DNA of 64,000 bases. It comes from Lutraria lutraria (Eukaryota; Mollusca; Bivalvia; Venerida; Mactridae). The stretch is from NCBI GenBank assembly GCA_964023205.1, contig OZ026837.1, positions 11,137,479 to 11,201,478 on the forward strand, in the 5' to 3' direction. A program made the translations under genes and the position numbers. The notes below the pieces were generated by a model. It had not been told where the DNA came from and did not search any database. It saw only the letters and a program-made list of their open reading frames with translations. Each line of letters begins with the position of its first letter. Positions within the stretch are counted from its first letter, which is position 1. Shown here one piece after another: positions 59,771 to 64,000 of the stretch.

Positions 59771-61510
59771 TTTGTCCATGTGAGGTGCTAAGGTTCTGAC
59801 TTGTTCCAGCTGTAAACGAGAAAGAAGGTCTGGTAAAGTGTTTAGTTTTCCACTGATGTGCTCGGCATGCATAAGAATGTTATACTTCATGGAAGCTAGA
59901 ACCAAACGACGAACTAGAACCATAATTGATGGTACCTTGCAAGTCTGTTTGTTAATTATATGGACAACCGCGGCATTATCAGTATGGAGGACGATGCACC
60001 TATTCTGCAGATCTCCGCCCCAAATCTCAAAAGCTAAAACTATAGGAAAAAGTTATTTGAATGTAATGTCATATGGTAACCAGAAATCTGGCAAATTTCC
60101 ATAACACCAATGGTTTTGGAGAATTGCTCCATAACCAATAGAACCCGCCGCATCTGTATGTAGATGCAAGGCCTCGGCTGATATCCAACGTTGCTGAAGA
60201 AGTAATTGGCGGCCATTGAAATGAGTTGCAAAAAGCTGCCAGGCCCTAATATCCAGCCTGCTTTCTTTATTTAGAGTAATCCTATGGTGCGGTTTCGTGA
60301 CCTTTTTCGTCAGATCTATCAGCCTACGTAGAAAACATCTACCCGGCATGACAACTTGGCAGCAGAAATTCAATAAACCCAGCAGGGACTGAAGTTCCCT
60401 CAGTGTAATTTTACGCCTTTTAGATACAGAAAGGAGTTGCGTTTGTATGTTCTGCAACTTGTCTAGCGGAAGTCTGGCCTCCATAGATAAAGAGTCAAGT
60501 TCTAAACCCATGAAAGTGATAACCGTTCTAGCAGATTCTGTTTTCTCTGCTTTTATTGGAACGCCTATTGTACTACATAACTGTAAGAAACGGTCCAAAT
60601 CGTTTTGACATTTTGCGGAATTTGGAGGGCCTATGATAAGAAAGTCATCTAATATATGGACCATATGCTTAATGTTTAATTTAGTTTCTGAAATGTGCTG
60701 AAGGGCCGAACTGAAGCGTTCAAATATAGCGCATGATGAAGAAGCCCCCATAGGCAGACAAGTGTCATAGTAAAATTTCCCTTGAAATGTAAAACCTAAT
60801 AGATGGTGATCCGATGGTTGTATGGGAATAAGCCTGAAAGCGGAATCAATGTCGGTTTTACCAAGTAAAGCCCCCTGACCTAGGGATAAAAGTTTTGAGA
60901 CCGCATCATCAAAAGAACAATAACGGACAGTGGATAAGTTAGGGTCAATAAAATCGTTAACAGAAGAACCCTCGGGGTAACTAAGATGATGAATTAACCT
61001 GTATTGACCCTGGGCTTTCTTAGGTACTACACCAATAGGACTGATACGAAGATTATCCAAAGGTGGTGAATCGAAGGGCCCTTGTATGCGGCCAGCTTCT
61101 AACTCTTTCTTTATTTTTGAGGCAACTATACTTGGGTAGTCCCGGCATGACTTTAGATTTGTTGAAATAGTGGCAAGTCTAGGACCTACGTAACCTAATG
61201 AAAAACCCTCACGAAAACCCCGAATTAAGTAATCAGCTTCCTTGTAGTTATTAAGAAATGGCTTTAATTTGTCAATGAGCACCGGAGTAATAAGTTGTAC
61301 ATTATTTTTTTGAAGGGTTGGCGGATGTATGGGGTTTGTAACTGGATCCATTTGCTGTTTGTTTACTGAATATCGGGCAGTTGTATGCTGTATGTTGCCC
61401 TCTGCAGAAACCACATACATGGGGTTTGTTACATTTTTGGAAGTGACAACCACTTCGTTTGTTGAAGTTCCAGCATGTGTTCTCCAGAAACTTTCCCGGT
61501 TTGGTGCCAT
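59729..61510 (-). pseudogene. Reverse transcriptase/RNase H, one in-frame stop
   Basis: The frame starts with ATG at 61510, overlapping the end of the Gag-like frame by 209 bases. Reverse-transcriptase motifs run in order: KTDIDSAFRLIPI (motif A), LPMGASSSCAIFERF (motif B) and HILDDFLII (motif C). RNase H follows with LHTDAAGSIGYGAIL. A TAA at 60055-60053 interrupts the RNase H domain. The same frame then continues with IVLHTDNAAVVHIINK and HISGKLNTLPDLLSRLQ to a normal stop at 59729. The stop would block a full-length product unless read through. Confidence 0.85.
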
Positions 61511-62597
61511 TGTACCTGTATGACTTTGTTTTATTGGACGAACGAAAGGACTGTTGAGGCTGAAACGAAGTGCAGGCCATTAACCAAAATTCCGTGTGAA
61601 TGCGATCCCATGGAATTGTGACCGATTCTCTGAGTGTACGGAATTGGGTGTCATAAAACAGGAATGCTAAGCCTGGGCGGTGAGTTGCAATGTCTTGCAC
61701 AATTTCAGCATATTTCATGAGATGTGGGGCTTCAGTAGGATGGCCCGCACAATACACCGCTGCAAACCTTAAAAAGGCTGACGTCCAGGTTTCAATGCTG
61801 TTGATCTTCCTGGTACGATTGGATGGCATTAAAGATAAATTGGACTGGCTATCCATTTGCAGGGTGTACTGCATTTGAGTTGAATTAATGGAAGTATTAG
61901 GGAGTAGCATTGCCATGTCTATGAATTTATTACTCCATATTTTTTTACGTATGGACCTCTTGACCTGATTGATAATCGGTGAACTAATGGGTTCAGTGAA
62001 CTGGATGCCATTACCTGGTAAAATATCTTGGCCGTGTTGGGAGATTGCTTGCGTAAAATTCACAGCGCCTGACTGAGGGGTTTCCTCATCTGACTCCTCT
62101 GAAGTGTCAGTGTCATCCGACATCTGTGTGTTTGTATTTGACGCTACCCCATGATGCTCTAAGCTGTGTAGGGGTATGAATTGGGGCAGACACGAACCTT
62201 GACTATCAACCCCACTTAAGTGACCTGCTGAGGTTGCCCCGCTCATCCCCGACCCGCGTGGATGTACAGCACCCCCACTTGACAATGGAATGATCTGGGG
62301 TGCTGACACTGTTTGGTGAATGTTTGTATCACTCGGCGGAATGCTGATGGTACTGCTCCTTTGTGGTTGCCTATTTTGTCTAATTGGTGATGGCGCCACT
62401 GTATCTATAAAAGGGAATATGCCCGTCCCTAAATTTGACTGTTCTTTATTCCTCTTCCTTTTAAAAGGGATCGAGTCCCCTGACACACAACACGGACACT
62501 TCGAGGTACTAGCACTATTATCAGCCTTTTTCCTTTTGGTGGGTTTCATCTGAAAATAATGCGTATAAGTATTAATTTGATGACTAACATTATGCAT
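61302..62597 (-). CDS. Gag-like protein of the Ngaro-like element
   Basis: The intact frame has 431 residues from the ATG at 62597. A second ATG at 62549, just before a lysine-rich stretch (MKPTKRKKADN), may be the true start. The first half is low-complexity, rich in Ser/Pro/Gly with an acidic block (SDDTDTSEESDEE). The middle is more ordered (SIETWTSAFLRFAAVYCAGH and FRTLRESVTIPWDRIHTEFW). The C-terminus has a CX8CX4CX3H finger (CWNFNKRSGCHFQKCNKPH) followed by a CX2CX3HX4C knuckle (CGFCRGQHTAYNC), as expected for nucleic-acid binding by a structural protein. The stop at 61302 lies inside the overlapping polymerase frame. Confidence 0.8.
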   Translation of the reverse strand: MHNVSHQINTYTHYFQMKPTKRKKADNSASTSKCPCCVSGDSIPFKRKRNKEQSNLGTGIFPFIDTVAPSPIRQNRQPQRSSTISIPPSDTNIHQTVSAPQIIPLSSGGAVHPRGSGMSGATSAGHLSGVDSQGSCLPQFIPLHSLEHHGVASNTNTQMSDDTDTSEESDEETPQSGAVNFTQAISQHGQDILPGNGIQFTEPISSPIINQVKRSIRKKIWSNKFIDMAMLLPNTSINSTQMQYTLQMDSQSNLSLMPSNRTRKINSIETWTSAFLRFAAVYCAGHPTEAPHLMKYAEIVQDIATHRPGLAFLFYDTQFRTLRESVTIPWDRIHTEFWLMACTSFQPQQSFRSSNKTKSYRYNGTKPGKFLENTCWNFNKRSGCHFQKCNKPHVCGFCRGQHTAYNCPIFSKQTANGSSYKPHTSANPSKK

Positions 62598-62699
62598 ATC
62601 GACTATTTAATAATGCCATACTTCTTAGCTGCATTGCATAAATGTAACTACAATATCCAGCCATGGGTATATTGTAAACAGCAATTTAATATCTTACAT

Positions 62700-63300
62700 G
62701 TAATGCTAAACATGACTATTTGTTACCAGACAATACATAGGGTATGCAGGTGGACCATGGCACCGCCATGCCTTGCCAAAAAGTTGTTAGCATACCCCCA
62801 AACCCCTGTGTACATGCTTAAATGTCAATTGGCACCGCCAGACATAATAGGGATATATGATCATATCAGAGACAATGCACCGGGCAGGCCTATATTTGTA
62901 TGTCTAAGTGGTACCACCTGACCTCATGTAATCGTCAGCCGCAAACCCTAGTGCACATGCAATAATGGCCTTTACAACAACCTGACTCGTTTGGCTAAAT
63001 TGTAAACTTAGCTGACAATCAGAACAAGGTCAATACACAGGGGAAGCATGATCAAGCATCTACATGTCTAATATGGCAAACGCCATAGCCTCATGCAACC
63101 CTTGTGTACCTGCGTGAATGCTGCCTGGCACCGCCATGACATTTGAAGGAAACATATTGTATATGTATCCAAAAGACAATACCCACGGGAAGTACTCGAG
63201 TAGCTGAATATGGCACCGCCACACCATGAAAACTAAATTGTATGATTATACAACCTCGATTCCTGTGGGTATGTGCGTTATTTGTCTACTGTCCACCGGA
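62700..63300. repeat. Repeated GGCACCGCCA motif upstream of Gag
   Basis: Exact copies occur at 62759, 62831, 63127 and 63212, with relatives such as GGTACCACCTGACC near 62910. Surrounding phrases (CCTGTGTACATGC and CTTGTGTACCTGC) also recur, suggesting degenerate units in the leader of the element. The rest of 62600-63670 has no open frame of interest. Confidence 0.5.
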
Positions 63301-63678
63301 CATTATAGGAAAATTACTGAAATCATATGCCTGTATGGATTCTGTTACATGTTAATGTCTAAATATTGCTACAAACATCATGCAAACTAAGTGGTATGCT
63401 AAGCAGCCAACCGACATGATATCAACTAAACGTGGTAACTGTATGTACGTCGATGATGGCCAAACTAAATAAATCCAGCAATTATGGAGTCTAGCTTGTC
63501 TACAGTCATTGACGTCACCTATGAACCGAGGACCCCTTAGCCTAGGGTTGTCTAATCTGACTCAAGGTAATAAATATAGTCAAAACCACATGTAATTCAT
63601 ATATACTATCATAAATATTGGCAGATGTTGATCACACCTTATGCCATTGATAAAACAAGCAAAGTTACATTACTTAAC

Positions 63679-64000
63679 TTAAACTTGACAAATGGAACCT
63701 CTAAGGGCGGCGACCACAGCAGCTCTGACATTGTGAATCAATTTCGTCTGCCCATATTTGGAAAGGTGACATCCGTCGTCAGCGAAATTGGCCCGTTTAC
63801 ATTCTTGTGACCAAAATCCCTTCATTTTCCAGAGATAACTTCTTCTGTGTGGAGAGTGGTTAAGGGTATCTAGCAGAATCGAGTTTAACTCATCCACCCG
63901 CGGATTGAATCTGGCTGGATCAACCGGATACCTCGAAAATCTTAAAGAGTTCTGCCTGTGTAGGATCTGTAGAACTATCACTTTCGACACATTATGTGTG
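63679..64000 (-). CDS. SGNH-hydrolase-like C-terminal domain, cut by the window edge
   Basis: The minus-strand frame is open to the window end. It reads VSKVIVLQILHRQNS, then FNPRVDELNSILLDTLN, then WKMKGFW, and closes with FADDGCHLSKYGQTKL and VRAAVVAAL. The D-G-x-H-L segment matches the last catalytic block of SGNH (GDSL-like) hydrolases, and the preceding FN-x-V-x-x-LN pattern also fits. Ngaro-type elements are known to carry such hydrolase frames in some animals, so it may belong to this element or to a neighbouring copy. The N-terminal GDS block would lie outside the window. The role in retrotransposition is unknown. Confidence 0.6.
   Translation of the reverse strand, partial: THNVSKVIVLQILHRQNSLRFSRYPVDPARFNPRVDELNSILLDTLNHSPHRRSYLWKMKGFWSQECKRANFADDGCHLSKYGQTKLIHNVRAAVVAALRGSICQV

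Larger units (their letters stand above)
58819..64000 (-). mobile_element. DIRS/Ngaro-type tyrosine-recombinase retrotransposon, minus strand
   Basis: In minus-strand order come an SGNH-hydrolase-like frame (at the window edge), a ~1-kb non-coding part, a Gag-like frame with zinc motifs, a reverse transcriptase plus RNase H, and a tyrosine recombinase in place of a DDE integrase. No methyltransferase domain separates the RNase H from the recombinase, which points to Ngaro-like rather than classical DIRS elements. Lesions are few: one in-frame stop in the polymerase and one frameshift in the recombinase. Split direct repeats were not identified, and the 5' end lies outside the window, so full boundaries are unknown. 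Confidence 0.85.

Overview
This is a window of eukaryotic, animal nuclear DNA. It is AT-rich, gene-poor and crowded with repeats. The best guess is a bivalve mollusc: an intronless Toll-like receptor, tRNA-derived SINEs, repeats beginning AACAAGAGGGCCATGATGG and runs of TGACCTTTGACCT-type repeats all fit that group. The assignment is an inference, because nothing here names the species.

Two host protein genes can be supported. One is a compact secreted-peptide gene at 32.4-34.3 kb: TATA box, non-coding first exon, signal-peptide exon, and a tiny last coding exon. It encodes a 67-residue peptide whose mature part is rich in histidine and tyrosine. The other is a complete Toll-like receptor of 696 residues at 39.6-41.7 kb, with its coding sequence in one exon and a probable 5'-UTR intron. 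Everything else coding is mobile-element protein, usually broken, or weak candidate exons.

Layout: 0.2-2.1 kb is a 31/34-bp satellite. 4.7-5.2 kb is a dead LINE fragment. 8.8-9.2 kb is a remnant of an uncharacterised multi-copy protein family. 9.5-13.1 kb is a series of repeat families, several internally tandem. 16.9 kb is a SINE. 18.3-25.2 kb is a 6.9-kb foldback element (FB-A). 27.9-28.5 kb is a small foldback element (FB-C). 28.85-30.2 kb is a 518-bp tandem repeat, followed by a second copy of the 9.5-kb repeat in inverse orientation. 35.6-38.4 kb is a 2.8-kb, almost perfect palindrome (FB-B). A MITE and then the Toll-like receptor follow. 43.9-46.9 kb is a dead L1/Tx1-like LINE containing a TTAA-flanked MITE. 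53.7 kb is a SINE. 55.1-55.7 kb and 57.9-58.7 kb are tandem repeats. 58.8-64.0 kb is a DIRS/Ngaro-type tyrosine-recombinase retrotransposon on the minus strand, with an SGNH-hydrolase-like reading frame at the window edge.

The most notable result is the set of three foldback elements. Each has long inverted arms built of sub-repeats and a 9-bp target duplication: exact for FB-B and FB-C, exact apart from one T in a homopolymer for FB-A. FB-A and FB-B begin with the same terminal sequence although their arm interiors differ. The arm motif GCGGCC in FB-A corresponds to GCAGCC in FB-B throughout, a CpG-to-CpA difference. No transposase was recognised in any of them. All calls come from reading the sequence; no database search was possible.
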